Shown here: in pieces, positions 1 to 8,721 of the stretch
Numbering within the stretch: the stretch's first letter is position 1
Layout: each line of letters starts with the position of its first letter
Source: an uncultured Isosphaeraceae bacterium
GTDB taxonomy: Bacteria; Planctomycetota; Planctomycetia; Isosphaerales; Isosphaeraceae
NCBI GenBank assembly: GCA_945957605.1
Contig: CAMFLR010000005.1
Span: forward strand, 1 to 64,000
DNA: 64,000 bases
Direction: 5' to 3'
The notes under the pieces: generated by a model
What the model saw: only the letters and a program-made list of their open reading frames with translations
Database searches by the model: none
Told to the model about the DNA's origin: nothing
Translations under genes and position numbers: made by a program

Positions 1-38
1 TGGCTTCACCGAAACAGGAATCCCGGACAATATTGGGC

Positions 39-56
39 GTACCACCAGTGGCACCC
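39..56. repeat. Half copy of dispersed repeat family A
   Basis: An 18-base stretch ending in CCAGTGGCACCC matches the right arm of the family A inverted repeat, closest to the variant at 49868-49943. No left arm is seen near it. The surrounding first 178 bases show no convincing gene, although a frame open from base 3 to 128 could be the 3' end of one. Confidence 0.45.
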
Positions 57-178
57 GACGGTCTGATTTCGACCACCACCCCGAAACCGATTATGAGCGT
101 TGATGAATATGAATCGGCATTCAACTGATGGCTCACTTCCTGCATCGTCCGTTGTGCGAACGCAAGCTCAATGTAGTT

Positions 179-790
179 TTACATAACCCAATGATTTAAA
201 AGTTCGTCGGGCCAGTAGCGGCCAGGCAATGGAACGACGATCAATGGTTTCTCAGGGTTGACAACGATTGGAAGCAAAGATCCGCACAGCCTTTGTCCAG
301 GGAGGAATTTACGCAGGAAGAATGTCGACGACATACGACAGCGAACGTCGGGACTGAGCGACTTTGGAACCGGCCAGCCATACGCTGGCGTCCGTTCGTT
401 CGCCAGGTTCGCCGAGAACTTGGCCTCTTGAGGATCGGATCGGCGCTTACCCTTGAGGCTGAAGAGTTGGTGTGCGAGTTGTTCGAGGTACTCTGGAGTT
501 ACTTTATGCCTGTCTTCCAAAGAATAGACGACATTTGCGGGGCAATTGATTTCGCTTGTTTCAAAAAGTAGCCGATTCGCCTGAACGATATGTCCCCAAA
601 CGACGATTCCCTTGCGTAGCGCTCGAAACGCGCGTCGGTGTTGAATGTTGAGTTTGTTGCCATTCATGAGAACCAACCACATAAGCCTGATTTTCAAATA
701 GTCGATGCGATCGCTCATCGGCAATCGGCGCGGAGCATCACCGAAGTTGGCTTCACATTTTTCGAGCATTCTCGCCCACTCAGATTGCAT
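179..790 (-). CDS. Hypothetical protein, 203 aa
   Basis: I do not recognise this protein. It reads as a genuine soluble protein with balanced composition: an amphipathic charged N-terminal half (to about residue 80) and a Pro-rich C-terminal half. There is no signal peptide, and the single hydrophobic run near residue 36-44 is too short and too charged on both sides to be a clear membrane segment. Opposite-strand frames in the same place have the look of shadows. The ATG at 790 is the first start in the frame. It stands alone: the next gene is on the other strand and more than 400 bases away. Confidence 0.6.
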   Translation of the reverse strand: MQSEWARMLEKCEANFGDAPRRLPMSDRIDYLKIRLMWLVLMNGNKLNIQHRRAFRALRKGIVVWGHIVQANRLLFETSEINCPANVVYSLEDRHKVTPEYLEQLAHQLFSLKGKRRSDPQEAKFSANLANERTPAYGWPVPKSLSPDVRCRMSSTFFLRKFLPGQRLCGSLLPIVVNPEKPLIVVPLPGRYWPDELLNHWVM

Positions 791-1224
791 CGTTTACTCC
801 CCTTATTTTCGCCGATTCGCGGGCGAGTGCCGCTCAAAGATCGGTACTTCTCAGCCTCGCCATCGAGATGCTGTAGGGAATCTGACACATGAATTGATCA
901 GCAATGAGACGGTTGCTTCCGCCCCACAGTTAGGTTTGTTCAGCTCGCGATTCGAAACCCCGCCAGTCGGTCGACGTGAGCCGAGTCGACGCAAAGTCGC
1001 AAGGGGACGCGAAGCCCCCGCTATGCCCTGGAGGCATCACACCAAAACGAACAGGCGAGGCGATATTCCGGCCACCTCGCTGGCTCGTCGGGGGCTCGAG
1101 CGAGACCGTGGTACCAAAGTTCACGCGAGATTCAAATACGTTCTAGCTTCGATTCCAGAAATGGGGTAAATTCAACAACGGTTACACAACGACTTCTGTC
1201 CGGCCAGGGTCCAGGGGTTTCGTT
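791..1224. other. Intergenic region, no gene seen
   Basis: This is the 434-base space between two divergent genes. A plus-strand frame (705-1169) is open across much of it but is rich in Arg, Ser and His, starts inside the neighbouring gene and resembles no protein family, so I read it as non-coding. Promoters for both neighbours should lie here, but I could not pick a clear -35/-10 pair. Confidence 0.5.
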
Positions 1225-2841
1225 ATGCGCGTGAGTTTGATCTGCGGACTGGCCCTATTTTTACTGACAGAAGTTGTTTCAGGCGGCGATTTATTGCCGG
1301 CCGATCGGGCGATTGAAGACGTTGTCGACCGTGAAATCGACGCCCAATTGCTGAAAGAAAAGATCAAGCCGGCCGCGCAGGCGGATGATGCGACGATCGT
1401 CCGGCGCTTGACGCTCGACCTGGTTGGTCGCATTCCGACACAGGCAGAAACTCGCGAGTATGTCGATTCGACCGACCCGGCCAAGCGAGTGAAGCTGGTC
1501 GAGCGGTTGCTGAATTCGCCAGGGTTCGCGCGGCATCAGGCTGATTCGTTCGACGCGATGATCATGGCGGGCGGCGGTCGCGAGAGCATGCGGGATTATC
1601 TCGCGCAGGCCTTGCGCGAAGGTCGGCCGTGGGACAGGCAATTCCGCGAGATCATGGCCGGGGATGAGTCGAAGCCGGAGACCAAGGGATCGTCGGGGTT
1701 CTTGAAGTCGCGGATCAAGGATCTCGACCGGATGACGAGCGACGTCAGTTCGGTGTTTTTCGGCGTGAACGTGAGCTGTGCAAAGTGCCACGATCACCCG
1801 CTCGTGCACGACTGGAAGCAAGATCATTACTACGGCATGAAGTCGTTCCTCTCGCGGACGATTGAATTCGGCGCGTTCGTGGGCGAGACGGACTACGGGA
1901 CCGTGAAGTTCAAAACAGTGAGCGGGGCCGAGCGTCAGGCGAAGTTCATGTTTTTGACGGGTAAAGTTGTTGAAGTGTCCGGCGGGGCCGAGCCGACTCG
2001 TGAGCAACGTCAGGAACTCAAACGTCGCTCGGATGAGGCGAAGAAAAAGAAGACTCCGCCCCCTGCTCCTTCGGTGAGCGCGCGAGCGAAGTTGGCAGAC
2101 GTCGCGCTTCAGGAGGGCGAGCGAGATTATTTCGCGCGATCGATCGCAAATCGCTTGTTCGCGCGGTTCTTCGGTCGCGGCTTGGTGATGCCGCTCGATC
2201 AGATGCATTCCGAGAATCCGTCGAGTCATCCGGAATTGCTCGCCTGGCTGGCGCGCGACACGATTTCACACAATTATGATCTCAAGCGTTTGATTCGCGG
2301 GCTGGTGATGAGCCACGCGTATTCGCGATCGAGCCGGTGGGAGAGTTCGACGTCCGCGCCGCTCGCGCGAATGTTTGCGGTGGGCGCGGTGCGGCCGCTG
2401 ACTCCGCAACAGCTTGCGACTTCGATGTGGGTCGCCACGACTGATCCGAATTCGTTGCCGGCCGATCCGGGGCTTGATCCCAAGGACAGCAAACTCGAAC
2501 CGCTGGCCGACCGGGCGCGAGGATTGGCATCGGCGATTGCTCGTCCAGGCGAGGAGTACGCGATTGGCGTGTCGGAAGCGCTTTTGATGAGCAATAGCGA
2601 CCGGCTGCAAGATGTGCTTGCAGAGAGTGGCGATCGGCTCGTGGGCCGCTTGGTGAAGATCAAGGATCGCGGCGAGCAGGTCGATCTTGCTGTGAGAAAT
2701 GTGCTGGGGCGTGCGCCTGATGCCGAAGAGCGAAAGCTGCTCGCGGATTATCTCGCCAAGTTCGAGGGACGTGGCGCCGAAGGTTGCCGACGGCTCGTTT
2801 GGGCCCTACTCTCCGACTCGGAATTCCGGTTCAATTATTGA
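1225..2841 (+). CDS. DUF1549/DUF1553 exported protein without cytochrome domain
   Basis: A planctomycete-type exported protein of 538 aa. A short N-terminal signal peptide (residues 1-20) is followed by a DUF1549 domain (about 30-230), recognisable from its RRLTLDLVGRIPT start and by CAKCHDHP, a CxxCH haem-type motif within the family pattern. The DUF1553 domain fills roughly 290-535 and ends in DSEFRFNY. The N-terminal PSCyt1 cytochrome domain found in many relatives, including the one at 37979-40720, is absent. DUF1553 proteins are nearly always paired with a DUF1501 partner, and here the partner starts 38 bases downstream, so the two are probably co-transcribed. The biochemical role of the family is not established; a link to polymer breakdown or surface electron transfer is inference. 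Confidence 0.9.
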   Translation: MRVSLICGLALFLLTEVVSGGDLLPADRAIEDVVDREIDAQLLKEKIKPAAQADDATIVRRLTLDLVGRIPTQAETREYVDSTDPAKRVKLVERLLNSPGFARHQADSFDAMIMAGGGRESMRDYLAQALREGRPWDRQFREIMAGDESKPETKGSSGFLKSRIKDLDRMTSDVSSVFFGVNVSCAKCHDHPLVHDWKQDHYYGMKSFLSRTIEFGAFVGETDYGTVKFKTVSGAERQAKFMFLTGKVVEVSGGAEPTREQRQELKRRSDEAKKKKTPPPAPSVSARAKLADVALQEGERDYFARSIANRLFARFFGRGLVMPLDQMHSENPSSHPELLAWLARDTISHNYDLKRLIRGLVMSHAYSRSSRWESSTSAPLARMFAVGAVRPLTPQQLATSMWVATTDPNSLPADPGLDPKDSKLEPLADRARGLASAIARPGEEYAIGVSEALLMSNSDRLQDVLAESGDRLVGRLVKIKDRGEQVDLAVRNVLGRAPDAEERKLLADYLAKFEGRGAEGCRRLVWALLSDSEFRFNY

Positions 2842-2879
2842 GATTGAAGACATCATCACGCCTTCGCGGAGAGATTGCG

Positions 2880-4187
2880 ATGTCTGATCGACGACGCGGG
2901 TCGGCTTCTTTCTGCGGCTCGCCGGAACATGGGATTGGGCGTCGCGCGTTTCTGGGCGGGCTGGCTGCGGTCGCCGCCGACATGACGGTGCTCGACGTCT
3001 TGAAGCAACCCGCAGTCGCAGCCGAGTTGAAGAAGCAGCAAAAGCGGGTGATTTTGCTCTGGCTCGCCGGCGGATCGAGTCAGCTCGAGACGTGGGATCC
3101 CAAGCCGGGTGCTCCGACTGGCGGGCCGTTCCGCGCGATCCCCACATCGGTTCCTGGGATTCAAATTTCCGAGCTGATGCCCAAGATGGCCAAGCGGATG
3201 GGCGACACGACGATCATTCGGTCGCTCAACACGAAGAACGGCGATCACGGTGGCGGCGCCAAACTGATGATGCGCGGACGGATGGACGATCCGAGCCTGC
3301 GTTATCCCGATTTGGGGGCGGTGATTGCCCGCGAGTTGGGGCAGGTTCACAGCGCGGTTCCCGATTATGTCTCGTTCTACTCGTCGACGGAAGGCCGCGA
3401 CTTCGCGCCGGGGGCCGCAGGCTTTTTGGGCTCGCGCTACTCGCCGATGGAGCTGACCACGAGCCTCATGCCCGAGAATATCCGTCGGCCCGATGCGATT
3501 TCCGAGATCGATCATGCCGAACGCGCGGAGTTGCGCGAGGTTCTCAGCAAGCGGTTTGCGCGGGGGCGAAGCTCGTCGGAACTTGGGGCGCATAACGAGG
3601 CTTACGCTCGGGTACGCGGATTGATGGCGAGTGACAAGCTTTTTGATATTAGCAAGGAACCGCAGAAGATTCGCGACGAATACGGGCCAACGCAGTTTGG
3701 CGAGCAAGCATTGGTGGCGCGTCGGTTGGTTGAGGCGGGTGTGCCGTTCGTGCGAGTCGCTCGTGCCTGGTGGGATAGCCACGGCCAGAATTTTGAGACG
3801 CATCAGGAGCTTGTTCCTGAGCTTGATCATGTGATGTCAACATTACTCGATGACCTGAAGCGTCGGGGGTTGCTTGAGTCGACGCTGGTCATCACGCTCG
3901 CCGAATTCGGCCGCACGCCGACGATCAATGCGAGCCTGGGTCGCGACCATTTTGCCACTGCGTGGAGTGCCACGCTTTCGGGCTGTGGAGTGAAGGGCGG
4001 CACGGTTTACGGCAAGACCGATGCGAAGGGGCAGAGCGTGACCGATGGGCAGGTTGGCGCGCCGGAGTTGTTCGCCACGATTTACCGCGCGCTTGGAATC
4101 GACCATCAGAAGAATTACTTTGTTGGCTCGCGGCCGGTGCCGCTGACCGAGCCTGATACCGACCCGATCGACGACGTGCTGGTTTAA
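2880..4187 (+). CDS. DUF1501 domain protein, Tat-exported
   Basis: A DUF1501 (sulfatase/alkaline-phosphatase-like fold) protein of 435 aa. The N-terminus carries a twin-arginine signal with RRAFLGGLAAVAA near residues 21-33, so export in folded form is expected. Family features are RVILLWLAGGSSQLETWDPK near residue 55-75, the GDHGGGAK stretch, and the C-terminal LAEFGRTPT and RDHFATAW segments. The frame is open further upstream to 2784, but the ATG at 2880 is preceded by a GGAGAG ribosome-binding site and gives a proper Tat signal, so I chose it. It is paired with the DUF1549/DUF1553 gene upstream and a WD40 gene 15 bases downstream. Substrate unknown. Confidence 0.9.
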   Translation: MSDRRRGSASFCGSPEHGIGRRAFLGGLAAVAADMTVLDVLKQPAVAAELKKQQKRVILLWLAGGSSQLETWDPKPGAPTGGPFRAIPTSVPGIQISELMPKMAKRMGDTTIIRSLNTKNGDHGGGAKLMMRGRMDDPSLRYPDLGAVIARELGQVHSAVPDYVSFYSSTEGRDFAPGAAGFLGSRYSPMELTTSLMPENIRRPDAISEIDHAERAELREVLSKRFARGRSSSELGAHNEAYARVRGLMASDKLFDISKEPQKIRDEYGPTQFGEQALVARRLVEAGVPFVRVARAWWDSHGQNFETHQELVPELDHVMSTLLDDLKRRGLLESTLVITLAEFGRTPTINASLGRDHFATAWSATLSGCGVKGGTVYGKTDAKGQSVTDGQVGAPELFATIYRALGIDHQKNYFVGSRPVPLTEPDTDPIDDVLV

Positions 4188-4202
4188 CCTTCGAGGTGCG
4201 CC

Positions 4203-5204
4203 GTGGCCGATAAAACCGAGTCGATCAAGCTGGTCAAAGAGCTTTCACGCAAGGAAATGACGTTTGCGATTGCGCCTGTGGAGGCTGGTCGCAAAATGCT
4301 CCTTGGTAGCGCGGATTTCCACGTTTACGAAGTGGATTTCGGCGCGGAGAAGCCGGAGCCGCGATCGCTCGGGCAGCATGAAAGCTATGTGACCGGCCTT
4401 GCAGTGACGAACGGCGTGGCGATTTCCAGCTCGTACGATGGCACGCTCATCTGGTGGAACCTGGCGACGTCGCAAAAGATTCGCACGGTGAATGCGCACG
4501 GCAAATGGGTGCGCAAGGTTGTCGCGTCGCCCGACGGCAAAACGATCGCCAGCGTGGGCGACGATATGATTGGCCGGATCTGGGACGCCGAGACCGGCAA
4601 GAAGCGGCATGAATTGGTTGGACACGCAGTGACAACGCCGACGCATTATCCTTCGATGTTGTTCACGTGTGCATTTAGCCCCGACAGCAAGCATCTGGCG
4701 ACGGCAGACAAGCTGGGGCAAATCCGCGTGTGGGATGTCGCGAGCGGGAAAACGGTTGCGACGCTCGAAGCCCCCATCATGTACACGTGGGATCCGGTAC
4801 AGCGGCGGCATTCGATTGGCGGCATTCGTGCTTTGGCGTTTTCGCCCGATGGAACAAAACTGGCGGCTGGTGGGATTGGCAAGATCGGCAATATCGACCA
4901 TCTCGAAGGGATGGCCCGCGTTGAAGTGTTTGACTGGAAGACGGGCAAACACGCCATTGAGCTCTCGAACGACTCGAACAAAGGAATCATCGAGCGTTTA
5001 ATTTTTCATCCCAGCGGCACGAAGCTGCTGGCACTTGGCGGTGCGAATGATGGGTTTGTTCAGGTGATCGATCTGAACGCTAAGAATGTGCCCTTGTCGG
5101 AAAAGTTGACCACCAGGCCGTACGACGCAACGTACGACCCGGCCTCGAAGCTTCTCACGGTCTCAGGGCATAACAAGGTTGCCGATTATGCGCTCACGTG
5201 GTGA
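4203..5204 (+). CDS. WD40 repeat protein
   Basis: A 333-aa beta-propeller protein made of WD40 repeats, with recurring units of the type TIASVGDDMIGRIWDAETGK and HLATADKLGQIRVWDVASGK. About seven blades can be drawn. No signal peptide is visible, so the location is unclear. The GTG start at 4203 has a GAGGTG ribosome-binding site and follows the DUF1501 stop by 15 bases, placing it third in a probable operon with the DUF1549/DUF1553 and DUF1501 genes. WD40 proteins act as binding platforms; here it may bind or regulate its two exported neighbours, which is inference from gene order only. Confidence 0.85.
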   Translation: MADKTESIKLVKELSRKEMTFAIAPVEAGRKMLLGSADFHVYEVDFGAEKPEPRSLGQHESYVTGLAVTNGVAISSSYDGTLIWWNLATSQKIRTVNAHGKWVRKVVASPDGKTIASVGDDMIGRIWDAETGKKRHELVGHAVTTPTHYPSMLFTCAFSPDSKHLATADKLGQIRVWDVASGKTVATLEAPIMYTWDPVQRRHSIGGIRALAFSPDGTKLAAGGIGKIGNIDHLEGMARVEVFDWKTGKHAIELSNDSNKGIIERLIFHPSGTKLLALGGANDGFVQVIDLNAKNVPLSEKLTTRPYDATYDPASKLLTVSGHNKVADYALTW

Positions 5205-5218
5205 TCTGTTGATGCCTG

Positions 5219-8050
5219 CTACTTGCTTTTGAGGAACGCGATCAGGTCGCGAAATTCTCGTTCGGTCATGCGCAGAAGCAGGCCGTCCGGCATGATCGAC
5301 TTGTCGTGCGGTCGGCGTTCGGAGACCTCGCCCGGCTTGATGTGGAAGATCTTGCCGGTTGCGTCGGCGTAGGTTTGCTTGCCGTCGATTGTTTCGCCGA
5401 TGAGCAGGCCGGTGGTCGTTGTGCCGTCGGCACGCTCGATGAGCCAGGGGACGAACGCCGGCGCGACTTCCTTGCTCGGGAAGGCGATCGACTCGACGAG
5501 TCGGCGGGTGTCGAGGGTGCGACCCGTCGCGGAAAGCTCGGGGCCGATCTTGCCGCCACGGCCGTCGATTTCGTGGCAGTTGTAGCAGCCGGGTCCCTTG
5601 GGATGAAAGAACAGGCGCTCGCCGGAGCTTGCGTCGCCGGGTGTTTTCAAGCGGGCCAGCCAGGTGTCGATCGCCTGTGCGTTTTCGGGGACGGCAGGTT
5701 GGCGCGACTCGCTGTTCAGCGTGCTCAGGAGGTTGGCCGCTTCGGGATCGTTCTCAAATGTAGTGGCCAGGCGTTTTTGATCGGCCTCGTCGATTTTCGC
5801 TCCGCGGAGCGAGCGGATGGCTTCGTATCGAATTGCGCCGTGCTCTGAAGCGGCCAGCTTGAGCAAGTCGCGCAAGATTGGATCCGATCCTCCCGCGAGT
5901 CCAACGATCGCTTCTGCACGCAAGTTTTCCGGCAAACTCTTGTTTCGCGCCAACTCGGAGAGGATGCGGAATCGGTCTCCATGGCGACTGTCGCGTAGGG
6001 AACGGATGGCCTCGGTACGAACATCGAGGTCGGACGCTTGGAGCAACGTTTCAAAGCGTGCGATTGTAAGCGTGGGATGATCCGGGCGTAACACGCGAAT
6101 TGCGCGTTTCAGAATCGCGGGCGGCGTTTTGGAGTTAGAGACGAGCGCGGCGACGCGATCCTGGCCGTCAGAGTTGGAATTTTTTTGCGGGACAACGCCG
6201 TCGAGTGCTTCGAGCGTTGCGAGATAGCCTTCGAATAGTAGTTTGGAAACCGCACCCGTGGTTACGGCCGCTTCGAGCTTCGGTCGATAGCTGGCTAGGC
6301 CCTCTTCGCCCACCCATTGAATCGCGGCGAAACGGATGGTGGCGTCGGGATCAGCGAGAGCTTTGTCGAGCAATTTCAGGCGGATCGGATCGCTTGACTG
6401 CCGCGCGACCAGGAGCGCGGCGAGACGCACACGCGGTTCGGAATCATCGGCCATGATGGCGAGATCGTCGGGCGAGGCCGATCCTTTCAACCCTTCACGA
6501 GCGGCTTGATTGAGAAAAGGGTCGGGCGTGGCGGCGGCTTCCCGTAACAGTTGTAGTGCGCGTGGATCGCGGAGGCGGCGGTAGACTTCGGCACGGACGA
6601 GCGGCGAAGGATCGGTGGCAAGATCGCCTGCTTTCGGCAGCATGTCGCTGTTTGGGGCACGGCGGGCGACGAGCGCGCGAATCTCGGGGGCCTTGTCGCG
6701 ATGGACGGTCTCAAGGACATCCACCGGTATCACGCCGTTACGCGCGAACAGTATTTCGATCGCCAGCGCCTTTGCCCGAGTATTGTTGTCTGTCAGGGCC
6801 TGACGTAGGAGATTGTTCGAATCTTGGCCTTTGCTGTTTGCAATAGATCGTGCCAGGTTTTCGCGAATCCGACGGTCTGGATGTGCCAGAATTACCTCGG
6901 TTTCGCGCGGAAGTTTCTCCTTGGCGCTGATCCGCCAGACGCGTCCTCCGCCGTGAACTGGATAGGATTTATCAACCCAATCGCTTATGTACACGCTTCC
7001 GTCAGGCGCGACGGCGATGCCCACGGGCCGGAAATCTTCGCCGCCGGTGACGATCGGCTCGGCGGCCGAGCGAAATGACGCGCCGCGCTCGCGGAGGCGG
7101 AAACGATCGACACGATGGTCGCCCCAGGAGGTTGCGAGCAGGTCGCCGCGAAAATCGGCGGGGAGGCCGTCAGACTCGTACGCAACGACACCGCTGGGAG
7201 CCTCGCCGGTGCCGGCGACCATCGGCAGGGTGCCGGGAAGCTCGCCGTCCCAGGCGATAAATGGGTGAACACCTTTGCGACCGTAGCGGAACCGGTAGCC
7301 GTAATCGCCGTTTTCGACGATGTGCAGCAGCCGGCAGGGTGGGCGCGAATCTGGGTCGTTATCGACGGCGAAGAGGCGGCCAAAGGCGTCGAACGTCATG
7401 TGGAACGGATTCCAGAAACCGGTCGCCACGCGGGTGAGTTTTGTGCCATCGCCGCGGCAGCGATAAATGTTTCCCCCTTCACCGCCGCCGGGGAGCGTGG
7501 TGCCGTCGCTACCGACGAGCTTATAAGCAACGCCCAGGTTTTCGCCGAGACCGAAATACAAGTTCCCCTGAATATCAACGGCGAACCCGCTCAGGCCGTT
7601 GTGAGGATAGGCACCTTCAGTTTCAAGCTTGGCGATGGGCGTGCGTTCGTCGGCCTTGCCGTCGTTGTTCGTGTCGCGGAGACGGAAGACTTCATAGCGT
7701 GTGGCAACATAGATGGATTGGTCGGGGGCGATTTGAATCCCCATCGTCCACTTGAGGCCTTCGTAGAACGTAGAGATCTTGTCGGCCTTGCCATCGCCGT
7801 TGGTGTCTTCAAAAATGCGGATGCGATCACTCGTGGGGCCGACGTAATTGTCGGGGCGGAAATGCGTGTTGCTCTCGATCACGAACACGCGGCCGCGGTC
7901 GTCGATGGAAATGCCGGTGGGCGTGACGATGTCGGGCTCGGCGGCGACGAGGGTGATCGTGAGGCGACTGTCGACGGCCTTGGGCATGACGACGGGCCGA
8001 GGGTCGGCGGCCACGAGCGCGAGCACTGCGAGAAAACCGATCGCCGGCAT
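5219..8050 (-). CDS. PVC-type membrane-bound dehydrogenase with HEAT repeats and haem-binding C-terminus
   Basis: A 943-aa exported protein of a class specific to Planctomycetes and Verrucomicrobia. After a signal peptide (about 1-17), an NHL/glucose-dehydrogenase-like beta-propeller domain of the TIGR02604 type fills roughly 25-370, with repeats such as FEDTNGDGKADK. A HEAT-like helical region occupies about 380-790, and a TIGR02603-type haem-binding domain closes the protein with CYNCHEI as the CxxCH site. A longer frame exists from a TTG at 8083, but the ATG at 8050 has AGGGG ten bases upstream and begins directly at the signal peptide. The gene converges on the WD40 gene with only 14 bases between stops. 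The likely role is oxidation of a sugar or alcohol coupled to electron transfer in the periplasm; the substrate is unknown. Confidence 0.9.
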   Translation of the reverse strand: MPAIGFLAVLALVAADPRPVVMPKAVDSRLTITLVAAEPDIVTPTGISIDDRGRVFVIESNTHFRPDNYVGPTSDRIRIFEDTNGDGKADKISTFYEGLKWTMGIQIAPDQSIYVATRYEVFRLRDTNNDGKADERTPIAKLETEGAYPHNGLSGFAVDIQGNLYFGLGENLGVAYKLVGSDGTTLPGGGEGGNIYRCRGDGTKLTRVATGFWNPFHMTFDAFGRLFAVDNDPDSRPPCRLLHIVENGDYGYRFRYGRKGVHPFIAWDGELPGTLPMVAGTGEAPSGVVAYESDGLPADFRGDLLATSWGDHRVDRFRLRERGASFRSAAEPIVTGGEDFRPVGIAVAPDGSVYISDWVDKSYPVHGGGRVWRISAKEKLPRETEVILAHPDRRIRENLARSIANSKGQDSNNLLRQALTDNNTRAKALAIEILFARNGVIPVDVLETVHRDKAPEIRALVARRAPNSDMLPKAGDLATDPSPLVRAEVYRRLRDPRALQLLREAAATPDPFLNQAAREGLKGSASPDDLAIMADDSEPRVRLAALLVARQSSDPIRLKLLDKALADPDATIRFAAIQWVGEEGLASYRPKLEAAVTTGAVSKLLFEGYLATLEALDGVVPQKNSNSDGQDRVAALVSNSKTPPAILKRAIRVLRPDHPTLTIARFETLLQASDLDVRTEAIRSLRDSRHGDRFRILSELARNKSLPENLRAEAIVGLAGGSDPILRDLLKLAASEHGAIRYEAIRSLRGAKIDEADQKRLATTFENDPEAANLLSTLNSESRQPAVPENAQAIDTWLARLKTPGDASSGERLFFHPKGPGCYNCHEIDGRGGKIGPELSATGRTLDTRRLVESIAFPSKEVAPAFVPWLIERADGTTTTGLLIGETIDGKQTYADATGKIFHIKPGEVSERRPHDKSIMPDGLLLRMTEREFRDLIAFLKSK

Positions 8051-8183
8051 GATTCGGCCCCTGGATGCAGAGTCATTGATCAATGCGTTGTCTGGCCGAG
8101 TTTAGCCGTCTCGGCGCGATTTTCCCAGGCTGCGCATGGAACGAGCCGCTCGATCGCCAAGCGCCTCGTTGCAACGGGAAATC

Positions 8184-8225
8184 CTGGGGCTTCCCTCGCT
8201 TCGCTCAGTCCAGCCCCAGCCACCC
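8184..8225. repeat. Dispersed repeat family D, copy 1
   Basis: A GC-rich stretch containing TCGCTTCGCTCAGT flanked by a GGGGCT/AGCCCC inverted pair and ending in CCACCC. A second, roughly similar copy lies at 42205-42250. It sits in the gap between the genes at 5219-8050 and 8292-8606. Confidence 0.45.
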
Positions 8226-8291
8226 AATCTCAAGTGCCAGTTGCAGTGAAACCCTAGGCCATTTCAGCGGCTCGTTTGATGATGCGAGCAA

Positions 8292-8606
8292 TCAAACCCC
8301 TTGCGCGCCCGAGCCCCACGAGCGGTGACGCGTTTCGAGTTCGGTATCGCGCTGGAGTTGCCAGTCGAGCCAGCCTTTTTCGCTGCGGTAGATGCCGAGT
8401 TCGCCAACTTGCTCGCCGGGGGCGGCCTTGTAGGTTGAGCGGCGGTCTTCGGCCGAACGGAAGACCTGGCCCACGTGTTCTGCGCAGGCGTGGCCGTAGG
8501 TTTTTAGCTCGGTAAAGCGGCCGTCGCTCCAGGGCGCGGCGAGCTTGTACTGGGCGGCTTCTTTGCAATTGGGAATGCTGCACCGAATAACGGCTGTGGC
8601 CGCCAT
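8292..8606 (-). CDS. Small Cys/His-containing hypothetical protein, 104 aa
   Basis: I do not recognise a named family. Residues Cys9 and Cys14 near the start (IRCSIPNCKEAAQYK) and a Cys/His pair around 41-44 (HACAEH) have the spacing of a small zinc-binding site, and the rest is a hydrophilic domain. The ATG at 8606 is preceded by GAGGAG at good spacing, which decides this frame over a longer overlapping one (8254-8649) that gives an Arg-rich shadow. It is probably cytoplasmic and monocistronic; a metal-binding or nucleic-acid-binding role is inference. Confidence 0.7.
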   Translation of the reverse strand: MAATAVIRCSIPNCKEAAQYKLAAPWSDGRFTELKTYGHACAEHVGQVFRSAEDRRSTYKAAPGEQVGELGIYRSEKGWLDWQLQRDTELETRHRSWGSGAQGV

Positions 8607-8721
8607 CGCACTGCTCCTCGCCGAGAATGGAGAACGTTTGACCCCGCACCCATACTACGGACGAATCCGCGGTTTGGGAACGGGGCCGAATCGCTCACTC
8701 ATCAGGGATTGAGCAGATGTT

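Noticed and set aside
3..128. Frame open from the window start, possible 3' end of a gene
   Set aside because: The frame is short, contains the family A half repeat and shows no family pattern; a second frame is open over much of the same stretch.
705..1169. 154-codon plus-strand frame before the first DUF1549/DUF1553 gene
   Set aside because: It starts inside another gene, is Arg/Ser-rich, and has no recognisable domain or ribosome-binding site.
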